64,000 nt of DNA from MWCO01 sp964488865. GTDB lineage: Bacteria; Myxococcota_A; Polyangia; Polyangiales; Polyangiaceae. Within the stretch, counting starts at the first letter, position 1; each line of letters starts with the position of its first letter. The position numbers and the translations under genes are program-made. The DNA lies in assembly GCA_964488865.1 (NCBI GenBank), contig CAZAWR010000021.1:1-64000 (forward strand), in the 5' to 3' direction. Shown here one piece after another: positions 16,307-24,539 of the stretch. Under the pieces are notes generated by a model. That model made no database searches and had not been told where the DNA came from. It was given only the letters and a program-made list of their open reading frames with translations.

Positions 16307-17389
16307 TCACCGGTCTGCTTGCGATGGCGACGCTGCCCGGGAGGCAGCGTAGATGCGAGGCACGGACGGCGTGGCCGCCGCGCTCGAGGACCCGGTACGA
16401 CGCGGGATGTAGCGGAATCGCTCGTACCATGCACAGGCTTTTCGTATCGTGACGTGCAGGGGCACCGGAGCCGGAAGCCCGAGGTCGCGCGAGGCCTTGC
16501 TCGTGTCGAACCACTGTCCGTGACGCACGATGTCCACGAATTCGCGAGGGATGAACGGTCGTTCTCCCTTGGCCCGCACCGAGCAGCGCATCTCGTCGAA
16601 GGTCGACAGCGGGCCCGCGAGCAAAAGGGGCATCGGCCAGGCCGGAAACCGAACGCCAAGTTCCTCGCACACCCCGAGCAGCAGGTCCTTGATGGTCGTG
16701 TTGTGCCCCCCAAGAACGTAGCGCTCCCCCGTCCTACCTGCCTCCGCCGCCAAAACGTGCCCGTCCGCCATGTCGTCCGCATCGACAATGTTGGTCTTGC
16801 CCTGCACGTAGAACGGCAAGAGCCCATGGGCGAGGGCCACGATGACGAATCCCGTCCCCGCCTTCACATCGAGCTCGCCGATGATGCCCCCGGGGCACGC
16901 GACGACCACGTCGAGGTCACGCGCTTCCAAAGCCTCCTGCTCGATGGCTTCCTTGACCGAGAAGTACACGCTCTCGCGGGCGGCGTCGGACATCGGGTCG
17001 GACTCGTTCGACAGCGTTCGTCCGTCACGGGGCGGCCCCACGGTCGCCACGGAGCTCGTGAGCACCAGCCGGTCCACGTGCGCGCGACGAGCCGCCTGCA
17101 CCACGTTGGCGGTGGCGCGACGCGCGAGAGCGACTTGTTCGTCGGGGTCGAGGGAGTAGCGCGGGTAGTACCCGGCGCAGTGGAACACGACCTCCCTGCC
17201 CTGCATGGCGCCGGTGAGGCTGTCGACGTCGTCGAGGTCCGCGACGAGCAGCTTGGCGCCCATCTTTCGGGCGAAGAGGGTGTTGGCGCGAGCACGGCGG
17301 GTGGCGGCGACGTCGTGACCGTGCCGCACGAGCGCGCGGGCGACGTTCATGCCGACGAACCCGGTGCCACCGAGCACGAGGGCTCTCAC
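16307..17389 (-). CDS. NAD(P)-dependent epimerase/reductase (extended SDR)
   Basis: 360 aa. GTG start at 17389, with GGAGG 6 bases upstream. Nucleotide-binding loop GGTGFVG at 7-13, acidic DLDDVD, catalytic YFSVK (Y142, K146), S112-S113 before it. It resembles dihydroflavonol-4-reductase and sterol/hopanoid-associated epimerase-type SDRs, which reduce ketones or oxidise beta-hydroxy groups. In an ACP-ketosynthase operon it could be the beta-ketoacyl reductase, since no FabG is present. The last ~35 residues are Ala/Ser-rich and look disordered. Confidence 0.82.
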   Translation of the reverse strand: MRALVLGGTGFVGMNVARALVRHGHDVAATRRARANTLFARKMGAKLLVADLDDVDSLTGAMQGREVVFHCAGYYPRYSLDPDEQVALARRATANVVQAARRAHVDRLVLTSSVATVGPPRDGRTLSNESDPMSDAARESVYFSVKEAIEQEALEARDLDVVVACPGGIIGELDVKAGTGFVIVALAHGLLPFYVQGKTNIVDADDMADGHVLAAEAGRTGERYVLGGHNTTIKDLLLGVCEELGVRFPAWPMPLLLAGPLSTFDEMRCSVRAKGERPFIPREFVDIVRHGQWFDTSKASRDLGLPAPVPLHVTIRKACAWYERFRYIPRRTGSSSAAATPSVPRIYAASRAASPSQADR

Positions 17390-17434
17390 GGGAGCCTCCA
17401 GGGGGTCACGACCGACATGGGGAGCCCGGTGCGA

Positions 17435-18661
17435 TCAGAGCCCGTTGGGCTGGGCGAAGACGAGCACGCTGTCGTGTCCGCCGAAGCCGAAGGAGTTGCT
17501 GATGGCAGCACGAATGGGCTTCTTGCGAGCCTCGTTGGGGACGTAATCGAGGTCGCAATCGGGGTCGGGGGTCTGCAGGTTGATGGTGGGCGTCGCCACG
17601 CCCTTCGCGAGCGTCTGCACCGTGACCACGGCCTCGACCGATCCCGCACCTCCCATCGCGTGCCCGAGCATCGACTTCTGCGAGCTGACCAGCAAGTTGT
17701 TCGCATGCTTGCCGAACACGTCGCGGATGGCATGCGTCTCCAGGCGGTCGTTCATCGGGGTGCTCGTGCCGTGGGCACTGATGTAGTCCACCTCTTCGAC
17801 GGGCATCCGGCTGTCTTCGAGCGCCAGGCGCATGGCGTGGGCCATGCCCTTGCCCTCGGGCTCCACGGCCACGATGTGGTGCGCGTCGGAGGCCGCGCCC
17901 CAACCCCGCATCTCGGCGAAGATCCGGGCGCCGCGCGCCAGCGCGTGGTCTCGGTCCTCGAGCACCAGGAACCCGGCGCCCTCGCCCAGCACGAAGCCCC
18001 TACGCGTCTTGTCGAAGGGACGCGACATCTTCGAGGGCTCTTCGTCCTTGGCCGTGTTCACCGCACGAAGCCACGCAAAGCTTCGCATGACGTCCCGGGT
18101 CACGACCGTGTCCACCCCACCCGCCAGCATGCCGACGGCACGCCCGAGGCGGACCTGGTCGAACGCGATGCCGATCGCATGCGCGCCTGAGGCACACGCC
18201 GCACTGCAGGACATATTCGGTCCGCGAACCCCCTCGAGAATGGCCATCCACGCCGCCGCGGCGTTGGGCATCGCCTTGATGATGGTCGTAGGGCCGACCT
18301 TGTAGCCCTCCGAGGGCATCGGGGCGCCATACCCGACACCCGTAACCACGCCGAAACGCGCGGCCACGACTGGGTCCTTGTGCATGTTGCCGGCGGAAGC
18401 AAGCGCTTCACGCCCTGCCTTCATCGCGAAGTACACGAACCTGGAGCTCCGATCGCGCACCTCTTGCGGAAGCTCCTCGGCCATCCGCTCCACATCTTCG
18501 GGCTTCACCTCTCCGCCTACGAGCACCTTCTCCCCCGTGGGGTCGTAGCTCTCGAGGCGCGTGATGCCGGACTTGCCCGCGGCAAGCGAAGCGAAGGACG
18601 TTTCCGCGTCGAGCCCCAAAGGTGTAATCAGCCCGATTCCGGTGACGACCACTCGTTTCAT
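17435..18661 (-). CDS. Beta-ketoacyl-ACP synthase II-type ketosynthase
   Basis: 408 aa, full FabF length. Catalytic Cys156 (SAACASG), His297 (SAHGTSTPMND), Lys329 and His334 (KSMLGHAMGGAG) are all present, so decarboxylative Claisen condensation of malonyl-ACP is expected. ATG 18661 is chosen because AAGGGAG is then 9 bases upstream and the start overlaps the stop of a 30-codon leader (ATGA); a GTG at 18670 is possible but abuts the Shine-Dalgarno. As the first large gene of an operon with ACP, SDR, B12-radical SAM, acyl-CoA dehydrogenase and MoaD-like genes, it probably serves a special lipid or natural product rather than bulk fatty acids. No chain-length factor or acyltransferase is present. 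Confidence 0.9.
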   Translation of the reverse strand: MKRVVVTGIGLITPLGLDAETSFASLAAGKSGITRLESYDPTGEKVLVGGEVKPEDVERMAEELPQEVRDRSSRFVYFAMKAGREALASAGNMHKDPVVAARFGVVTGVGYGAPMPSEGYKVGPTTIIKAMPNAAAAWMAILEGVRGPNMSCSAACASGAHAIGIAFDQVRLGRAVGMLAGGVDTVVTRDVMRSFAWLRAVNTAKDEEPSKMSRPFDKTRRGFVLGEGAGFLVLEDRDHALARGARIFAEMRGWGAASDAHHIVAVEPEGKGMAHAMRLALEDSRMPVEEVDYISAHGTSTPMNDRLETHAIRDVFGKHANNLLVSSQKSMLGHAMGGAGSVEAVVTVQTLAKGVATPTINLQTPDPDCDLDYVPNEARKKPIRAAISNSFGFGGHDSVLVFAQPNGL

Positions 18662-18750
18662 GCACAGCACTCCCTTCGAGAATGTCCGAGCGCGCGGCCT
18701 GTCGCATCGGCAGGTCTAGCGACGTCAACAGCGGCGCCGGGGTCGAACAT
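18658..18750 (-). CDS. Possible 30-codon leader peptide coupled to the ketosynthase
   Basis: ATG at 18750 has AAGGAG with ideal spacing (AAGGAGACTCGC-ATG). The peptide begins MFDPGAAVDV and ends SRRECCA. Its TGA stop overlaps the ketosynthase ATG as ATGA, the classic translational-coupling arrangement, and the ketosynthase Shine-Dalgarno lies inside this small frame. No homolog is recognised; it might be a regulatory leader only. Two adjacent Cys near the end are notable. Confidence 0.5.
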   Translation of the reverse strand: MFDPGAAVDVARPADATGRALGHSRRECCA

Positions 18751-19183
18751 GCGAGTCTCCTTTAGCGCAAACGACAGGCGGTTGCGAGCGCGATGCTTCG
18801 ACCGGGAGGCCTTGAAATGGAGCGGAAGAACCGAGCAAAACGGCGTACTGGAGACGACCCTACGCACCCCCCTCCACACGCTGAAGATCCTCTGGAGAAT
18901 TCGGTGCGTCAGATTCTTCGCACCCGCGCGCCGTCCCAACTGCACCCGCGTTCGCACGGGAAGCGAGAGCTCGTGCAGCGTGTCGGACGATCCCTTTTCG
19001 CCCTTGGACACGGCTTTGCCGTGCTCGAGGCTAGGCGCGACGTTGTCGCGCCACCACGGGAGCGGATGTGTACCGCCCCCGAGCACGGCGTTACAGGTCC
19101 GCATCCGTGGCGACTCGGCAACGCCGAGTCCAGTTCGCGCACGGCACAGCCGTGCCAAGCGAGATCCAGCCCCGGTCCTCCCG
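18751..19183. other. Intergenic region with four tight palindromes, upstream of the ketosynthase operon
   Basis: The 433-bp non-coding stretch lies between the mscL stop and the leader of the ketosynthase operon, so it should hold that operon's promoter; no convincing -35/-10 pair was found. It contains four perfect hairpins with 3-base loops: CACGGC-TTT-GCCGTG (19009-19023), GGCGCGAC-GTT-GTCGCGCC (19034-19052), GACTCGGC-AAC-GCCGAGTC (19112-19130) and GCACGGC-ACA-GCCGTGC (19139-19155). The ones nearest mscL may end its transcript. Confidence 0.8.
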
Positions 19184-19588
19184 TCAAGCCTTCGCCTTGA
19201 GCAAGTCCCGGATCTCCGTGAGCAACTTCTCCTCCGCCGTCGGCTCCGGCGGGGGTGGGGGCGCCGCCTCTTCCTTGCGCTTGAGTCGGTTGATCAACTT
19301 CACCATCGCGAAGATCGCCAGCGCCACGATCAGGAAGTCAAACGTCATCTGCAAGAACACGCCGTACTTGATCAGGACCGCCGCCTTGTCGTCCGTTGCC
19401 TCGCGGAGCACGTAGTGCAGCTTCGAGAAGTCCACCCCCCCCACGAGCAGGCCGATGGGCGGCGTGACAATGTCGGCCACGAGGGAGCTGACGATCTTGC
19501 CGAACGCAGCGCCAATGATGACGCCAACGGCCATGTCGACCACGTTGCCCTTGACGGCAAATTCTTTGAATTCTTTAAGGATGCTCAT
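19184..19588 (-). CDS. mscL: Large-conductance mechanosensitive channel
   Basis: 134 aa, AGGAG before ATG 19588. Hallmarks: N-terminal amphipathic helix SILKEFKEFAVKGNVVDMAVGV, quoted here in part, TM1 with VIIGAAFGKIVSSLV, periplasmic loop VDFSKL, TM2 FDFLIVALAIFAMVKLIN, and a charged C-terminal bundle after a Pro-rich linker (EEAAPPPPPEPTAEEKLL). It releases solutes on hypo-osmotic shock from the inner membrane. A single gene with its own promoter region in the 59 bases before it. Confidence 0.95.
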   Translation of the reverse strand: MSILKEFKEFAVKGNVVDMAVGVIIGAAFGKIVSSLVADIVTPPIGLLVGGVDFSKLHYVLREATDDKAAVLIKYGVFLQMTFDFLIVALAIFAMVKLINRLKRKEEAAPPPPPEPTAEEKLLTEIRDLLKAKA

Positions 19589-19647
19589 GTTCTCTCCTCC
19601 GCGAAAGGCGAGCTGCGATCGCAGCGCGAACCCCTAGGCGCGAGAGG

Positions 19648-21327
19648 CTACACGCCGATGGCCTGGTCCACAACCTGCCTCACGGCATCCGCGCGCTCGT
19701 GAGCAGTTCGGAGAATCCCCTCACCTTCGGCGAGGAGCTGCTTCTTGAACTCGCCGTCGTCCATGGTGGCAAGGTTGATGCGCACGTTCAGCCAAGCGCC
19801 CTCGGCCGCGGTACGGAGAGCCGATGCGGCCACTCCCGCGTCGGAAGCGGAGTTCTTGTTGCCCTTGGAGGCGACAACGAGGGCCAAGTCCAATGCCCGT
19901 GGGACGGCCTTGAGCACCTCGAACGGAACCAACGTTGCCGTCTTGGTTGCCTCCAGGATCGCCTCGTCTCTCGCCGCTTTCTGCTCGGGCGTCCCCTTGG
20001 GCATGCGGAAGCCGGCCATCACCGCGTTGAACGCCTCCGTGTCCCGGTCCACGGCGCTCACGAAGTGATCCTTGATCCCCTGCCCCTCGGCCGAGACCTC
20101 CTTCATCTCCTCCCAGACCGCCTCATACCCCTTCTTGCCCACCGTGAGGTTCGCCACCATGCACGCGAGCCCCGCCCCGAGCGCGCCGGAAAGCGCCGCC
20201 ACGGAACCACCCCCAGGCGCCGGTGACTCGGACGAACACTCGTCCACGAACCCTGACACCGTGCGCTCCACCAGCCTGCCGTCCGACTTCTCCACGCACA
20301 GCTCGATGATCTTCTTCTTCGGGTCGAACGGCGTGAGCTGCGAGAGTCCCATCGACAGTATCGCCACATCGATGAGCTCGCGCTCAGGCACGCCCCAGGA
20401 TCGCCCCTGCCGCTTGAGGTAGTACCTGCCCGCCTCGAGAATCGCATCCTTCGGCATGAGCCCCACGAGCTCGCTGCCCGTGACCACCAAGCCACGCTTC
20501 TGCGCTTCCTCGCGCACGGTCTCGAGCGCCACGTGCACCGGCGTGACGTGATGGTCCGTGAGGTTCATCGACACCTGCGCCTGCCCATAGTCCTCGATGT
20601 ACCAACCCGTGGCCTTGCACTCCTTGAGGCGCCCCTGGGTCCGCAAAGGCGCGCCGTCGTCGCCAAGGATCTTGTTGCCGCTCGCGTCACGCTGCAGACG
20701 TCCTCGCTCTCGGATCTCGAGCGCGATCTCGTTCGCGAGCTTGGGGTCGCGCGTGTTGAGGTTGATGTTGTAGGCGATGAGGAACTGGCGGGCGCCGATC
20801 ACGAAGGCGCCGGACCTGGGCTTGAACTCCGCAGGACCGAAGTCCGGCTTCCACGCCGGGTCCTCGAGCTTCTTCGCCAGCCCCTCGTACTCGCCCGCTC
20901 GAATGTCCGGCAGGCTCCGACGCTGCTCGCTCGTGGCCGCAGCCTCGTACAGGTACACCGGGATGCCGAGCTCCTCCCCCACTCGCTTGCCGAGGCGACG
21001 CGCCAGCTCGACGCACTCTTCCATCGTGACTCCCGATACGGGCACGAAAGGAGTCACGTCCGCCGCACCGAGCCGCGCGTGCTCCCCGTGATGCTTCTGC
21101 ATGTCGATGCGCTCGACCCCCACCTTGATCGCGCGGAAAGCCGCCTCCACGACCGCGTCAGGAGAACCCACGAACGTGTAGACCGTGCGGTTCGTGTCCG
21201 CACCCGGGTCCACGTCGAGAACGGAGACACCCTCCACCGAGCGCATGGCGTCGGCGATGGCTTGAATGACGGCCTGGTCGCGTCCTTCGGAGAAGTTCGG
21301 AACGCATTCGACGAGCTGGATTGCCAT
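19648..21327 (-). CDS. ftcD: Bifunctional glutamate formiminotransferase / formiminotetrahydrofolate cyclodeaminase
   Basis: 559 aa; ATG 21327 follows GAGGTGAAC. Residues 1 to ~330 are the formiminotransferase (VECVPNFSEGRD, DVDPGADTNRTVYTFVG, MQKHHGEHARLGAADVTPFVP, YNINLNTRD). Residues ~350-559 are the cyclodeaminase (ESPAPGGGSVAALSGALGAGL). The same fusion as the animal enzyme (~541 aa). It transfers the formimino group of N-formiminoglutamate to tetrahydrofolate and then deaminates it, the last steps of one histidine degradation route. No hut genes are nearby. It sits 77 bases after the acyl-CoA dehydrogenase gene, same strand. Confidence 0.93.
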   Translation of the reverse strand: MAIQLVECVPNFSEGRDQAVIQAIADAMRSVEGVSVLDVDPGADTNRTVYTFVGSPDAVVEAAFRAIKVGVERIDMQKHHGEHARLGAADVTPFVPVSGVTMEECVELARRLGKRVGEELGIPVYLYEAAATSEQRRSLPDIRAGEYEGLAKKLEDPAWKPDFGPAEFKPRSGAFVIGARQFLIAYNINLNTRDPKLANEIALEIRERGRLQRDASGNKILGDDGAPLRTQGRLKECKATGWYIEDYGQAQVSMNLTDHHVTPVHVALETVREEAQKRGLVVTGSELVGLMPKDAILEAGRYYLKRQGRSWGVPERELIDVAILSMGLSQLTPFDPKKKIIELCVEKSDGRLVERTVSGFVDECSSESPAPGGGSVAALSGALGAGLACMVANLTVGKKGYEAVWEEMKEVSAEGQGIKDHFVSAVDRDTEAFNAVMAGFRMPKGTPEQKAARDEAILEATKTATLVPFEVLKAVPRALDLALVVASKGNKNSASDAGVAASALRTAAEGAWLNVRINLATMDDGEFKKQLLAEGEGILRTAHERADAVRQVVDQAIGV

Positions 21328-21404
21328 GTTCACCTCACGAGCCAAGTGCCCGTGGGCATGCCCCAAGCTCTCTCGCTTTGCAAGATCGCGCGAACCCGAT
21401 CCGG

Positions 21405-22541
21405 TCAGAAGGACTTCGGCAATCCGAGAACCTTCTCCGCCACGTAGGTCAGAAGCATGTTGTTGAACACGAAGATGGTGGCGTCACGCAGCTTGCGCTC
21501 GACATGGACCTCCGACGCGAGCCCCCACCCTCCGAAGGTGGTCAAGGCGGCGCGGGCTGTCTCCCAGGCTGCCTCCGAGGCGAGGATCTTCGCGAGGGCG
21601 GAACGCCCTCCTGCGTCACGCCCGTCCTCGAGACACCGGATCGCATCCCACCGCATCAGGTCCGCAGCCTCGACCTTCGCGTAGGCCTGTGCGAGCGGAT
21701 ACTGCACGCCCTGGTTCTGGCCGATCGGACGGTTGAAGGTCTTGCGCTCGATGGCGTGCTCCACGCTTCGCTGCAGGAAGAACCTCGCGTTGCCGATCGA
21801 TTCCGCGGCCGCCAGGACCCGCCGCGGTGCGAATCCCTTCATCAGGCACCGAAGGCCCCCACCCACCGGGCCGAGCCGACAGCTGTCAGGCACCCTGAGC
21901 CCGTCGATGAACAGCATCGTCGTCAGACGGTTGGCGATCAGATCCACCGGACGGATCTCGACGTCCTTGCCGACCTCGCGCAGGTCGAGAAGAAAGAGCG
22001 TGGGGCCTTCGTCCGTGCGCACCAGCAGGATCATCAGGTGCGTGTGCTCCGCCAGGGAGATGAACACCTTGCGCGCGTCCAAGATCCACTCCTCGCCGTC
22101 ACGTCGCGCCATGCTCTCGAGACGGGACATGTCCGCGCCGCTGTCCGGCTCGGTCGCCGCGACCGTCAGCAGTCGCGTGGTCCCCTCCGCGATGCCAGGA
22201 AGGTGCACCTTCTGCGCCTCCGTCCCCTCCCGGACGAGCGTGCCACAGATGGACATCTGCGCGTTGATCACCGCCCCATCCCCACCGGCGCGGTTGATCT
22301 CCTCGACAATCACACTCGCAACCGACGTGCCCAGGCCGAGACCGCCGTCCTGCTCGGGGATGAGCGCGCCCAGGTAGCCGGCGTCCGCCATCACGGTCAT
22401 GAACTCCGACGGAAACGACCGCTCCGCGTCGCAGACCCGCCAGTATTCCGGGCCGAATCGGTCGAGGATCTTGCGAAGCGCATCACGAACAGGGACGAGA
22501 TCCGGTCGGTCCACCGGAAGCGTCGAATCGAAAGGACTCAT
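21405..22541 (-). CDS. Acyl-CoA dehydrogenase-family protein lacking the usual catalytic Glu
   Basis: 378 aa. ATG 22541 overlaps the stop of the upstream PAS-GGDEF gene (ATGA), so the two are translationally coupled. The fold is clear: GALIPEQDGGLGLG, AATEPDSGADMS, ARKVFISLAEHT, FGGWGLASEVHVERKLRDA. At the position of the EGT motif, whose Glu is the usual base, the sequence is IFVFNNML, so Glu is missing. It may use a base elsewhere, as isovaleryl-CoA-type enzymes do, or be a non-dehydrogenating homolog. Role unknown. Confidence 0.8.
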   Translation of the reverse strand: MSPFDSTLPVDRPDLVPVRDALRKILDRFGPEYWRVCDAERSFPSEFMTVMADAGYLGALIPEQDGGLGLGTSVASVIVEEINRAGGDGAVINAQMSICGTLVREGTEAQKVHLPGIAEGTTRLLTVAATEPDSGADMSRLESMARRDGEEWILDARKVFISLAEHTHLMILLVRTDEGPTLFLLDLREVGKDVEIRPVDLIANRLTTMLFIDGLRVPDSCRLGPVGGGLRCLMKGFAPRRVLAAAESIGNARFFLQRSVEHAIERKTFNRPIGQNQGVQYPLAQAYAKVEAADLMRWDAIRCLEDGRDAGGRSALAKILASEAAWETARAALTTFGGWGLASEVHVERKLRDATIFVFNNMLLTYVAEKVLGLPKSF

Positions 22542-23518
22542 CTGGCTGGCGGCTCCGTCCCCCCCGAGGGGCTGTTTTCGTCCGAGACCGCGTCGACGTG
22601 GACCTTGGCGGCTCCGCCCTCGCGCGCGGTCTGCATGGCAACCCCGGCGCGGCCCATCACGTCCGACGCGGACTCGCCCGTGGGCGGCACGCAAACCGCC
22701 ACGCCGATGCACAGCGTGAGTTGCGGCCCTTCCGGGTCCTCCGCCACGGCCTCTGCAATCGTCGTGATGATGCGGTCGGCCACCGCGCGCGCCGCAAGCG
22801 CATCCGCTCCGGGCAAGAGAATGGCGAACTCGTCGTTCGCGAGCCGGGCCACCACGTCGTAGTCGCGACGCCCGGACCGAAGCAACTCGGCCACGCGCTC
22901 GAGCACGAGGTCTCCGATGGAAATGCCGAACTGATCGTTGATCACCCCCATTTCATCGATGTCCAGCCGCATCACGGCGTAGGAGTCCCAGGCGCGCATG
23001 GCACGTCCGTGCTCGCGCTCGTGCTCCTCCGTGAAGCGCCTGCGGTTCGCAAGGCCCGTGAGCGCGTCGACCGGCGTCAACAACTCGATGCGCTGCACGA
23101 GGTGTCGTCGCGCCCGCTCCGCATTGACCTCGCGGGTCACGTCGCGCAAGAGCACGAGCCTGCCAACGACCGCATCGTCTTGCTTGATCGGCGTGCTGCG
23201 CCACACGATGACACGTCGAGGCGATCGGATTTCGACCTCGCCAAGCACCTGGGGAGGTTCCTCGATGTCGTTCGCGCCCACGAGGGCGAGGAAGACCTCG
23301 GGCTCCTCGCAGGCTGCGCTGAGCGTGACCAGCACCTCCGTTCGGACCCTCCCAACGAGCTTGGCCGCATCGGTGCCGAAGAACTCGCCCGCGCGGCGGC
23401 CCGCCATGCGGCAGACCCCTCCCGCATCGAAGACGAGCATCCCCTCACCGGCGGCTTGCAGCACGGTCAGCAGAGTCGTTTCGAGCAACATGCCCCACTT
23501 GACGTCATCGCTCGGCAT
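22538..23518 (-). CDS. PAS-GGDEF protein with a degenerate GGDEF motif
   Basis: 326 aa, no membrane segments. Residues ~10-130 form a PAS-like sensor (GEGMLVFDAGGVCRMAGRRAGEFFG and RDVTREVNAERARRH linker, in parts). The diguanylate cyclase domain starts at DALTGLANRRRF (151-162). Its DxD region reads RLDIDEMGVINDQFG. The signature GGDEF is A-N-D-E-F at 227-231. Loss of the Gly pair usually abolishes c-di-GMP synthesis, so this is probably a binding or protein-interaction domain. It is coupled by ATGA to an acyl-CoA dehydrogenase, an unusual pairing. Confidence 0.82.
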   Translation of the reverse strand: MPSDDVKWGMLLETTLLTVLQAAGEGMLVFDAGGVCRMAGRRAGEFFGTDAAKLVGRVRTEVLVTLSAACEEPEVFLALVGANDIEEPPQVLGEVEIRSPRRVIVWRSTPIKQDDAVVGRLVLLRDVTREVNAERARRHLVQRIELLTPVDALTGLANRRRFTEEHEREHGRAMRAWDSYAVMRLDIDEMGVINDQFGISIGDLVLERVAELLRSGRRDYDVVARLANDEFAILLPGADALAARAVADRIITTIAEAVAEDPEGPQLTLCIGVAVCVPPTGESASDVMGRAGVAMQTAREGGAAKVHVDAVSDENSPSGGTEPPAR

Positions 23519-23608
23519 TGCTCGACTACCATGCCACGAACGACCGGGTTTGGTCGAGAATCCGATCGAGAGGCAGACAGGCTTCGCGGAATCGGGCGAT
23601 GGGGCCCG

Positions 23609-24370
23609 TCAGAGAGCCGAGGAGAACGGGCGCTCCGGTCCTCCCGGAGGGGTCACGAAGAGCTGAAGAGCGACCTTCTTGTCCGCCTGGAAGTACTCCA
23701 GCACGAGCGTGTGGGTGCCCGCCGCGAGGTTGATGTTCCCGAACTTCTCCGCGGCCTCGTGCACCCCGTCGTTCTGGATGACAGGGATGTTGCCGATGTG
23801 CACGCGAGCGCCGTCGTCGCTTACCAAGCGCAGGTCGTAGGATCCGGAAACCGCGACCGTGAAGGTGCCTTCGTAACGCACCGCGAAGAAGGTGGACTGG
23901 GTCAGAGCGTTCGGAAACCCTTGCGAGAAGTCCTGGGACGCCACCTCGAAGGTCTTGGTGTAAAGCCTAGCGGAAGGCCTGATGGCCGCGAAGTCGGGCA
24001 GCGACTTGGTAGTGTTCGGAATGCGATAGACGAGCCCCTCGAAGGTGCCCTCGGCCTTGTCGGGTCCCCCGAACACGGTGGCGCTCGCGACCGTGGGGGT
24101 TTCCGCCCACTTGAGGCGGCCCGCGAGGATCGGCCGTCGATGAATGGACGGCTTGCCAGGGGAGTTCGTCGTCGCGGGGCGCGCGGTCGTGGTGGGAGCA
24201 GTCGTGGGCTGCCCGGTCGTCGTGGGCTGCGCGGTCGTCGTGGGCTGCGCGGTCGTGGTGGCGGCCGGCGTTGCCTGCTTCGACGGGGCCGGCGCCGTGA
24301 CGATGGTGCAACCTACGACGGCAAGGGTAGCGGCGGCGACGGAAGCAATACTCGCGAAGGTCCTGTTCAT
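23609..24370 (-). CDS. PA14-domain lipoprotein
   Basis: 253 aa; ATG 24370 with AGGAG 7 bases before it. Lipobox AVVGC near residue 21, then a low-complexity Thr/Ala/Pro linker (TTTAQPTTTAQP) and a PA14-type beta-barrel: TFEGLVYRIP, FFAVRYEGTFTVAVSGSYDLRLVSDDGARVHIG in parts, VIQNDGVHEAAEK, GTHTLVLEYFQ. The SDDGARV motif corresponds to the Ca/ligand loop of PA14. Such domains bind carbohydrate. Surface location is expected; partner unknown. Confidence 0.78.
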   Translation of the reverse strand: MNRTFASIASVAAATLAVVGCTIVTAPAPSKQATPAATTTAQPTTTAQPTTTGQPTTAPTTTARPATTNSPGKPSIHRRPILAGRLKWAETPTVASATVFGGPDKAEGTFEGLVYRIPNTTKSLPDFAAIRPSARLYTKTFEVASQDFSQGFPNALTQSTFFAVRYEGTFTVAVSGSYDLRLVSDDGARVHIGNIPVIQNDGVHEAAEKFGNINLAAGTHTLVLEYFQADKKVALQLFVTPPGGPERPFSSAL

Positions 24371-24539
24371 GGGGTGCTCCTGCAGCAAGGGGGGTCACGA
24401 CCGTTGTATCACGGTACGAAGCGGCGTGGGTTGGACGAAGAGGAGCGGCCGCCGAAGCAAAGGCAGCGGAGGGAAACGCGGGTTGGAAGGGGGATGGAGG
24501 GGACGGGGGGGACGGGGGCGAGCCCCGTCCCGTGGGAAA

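Noticed and set aside
12722..18750. Firm assignment of the ketosynthase operon to ladderane, hopanoid or arylpolyene synthesis
   Set aside because: Only parts of each gene set are present, and no alignment could be run; the product class stays open.
18658..19158. 166-codon minus-strand frame upstream of the ketosynthase
   Set aside because: Only its last 30 codons follow a ribosome-binding site; the upstream part is full of palindromes and has no coding-like composition.
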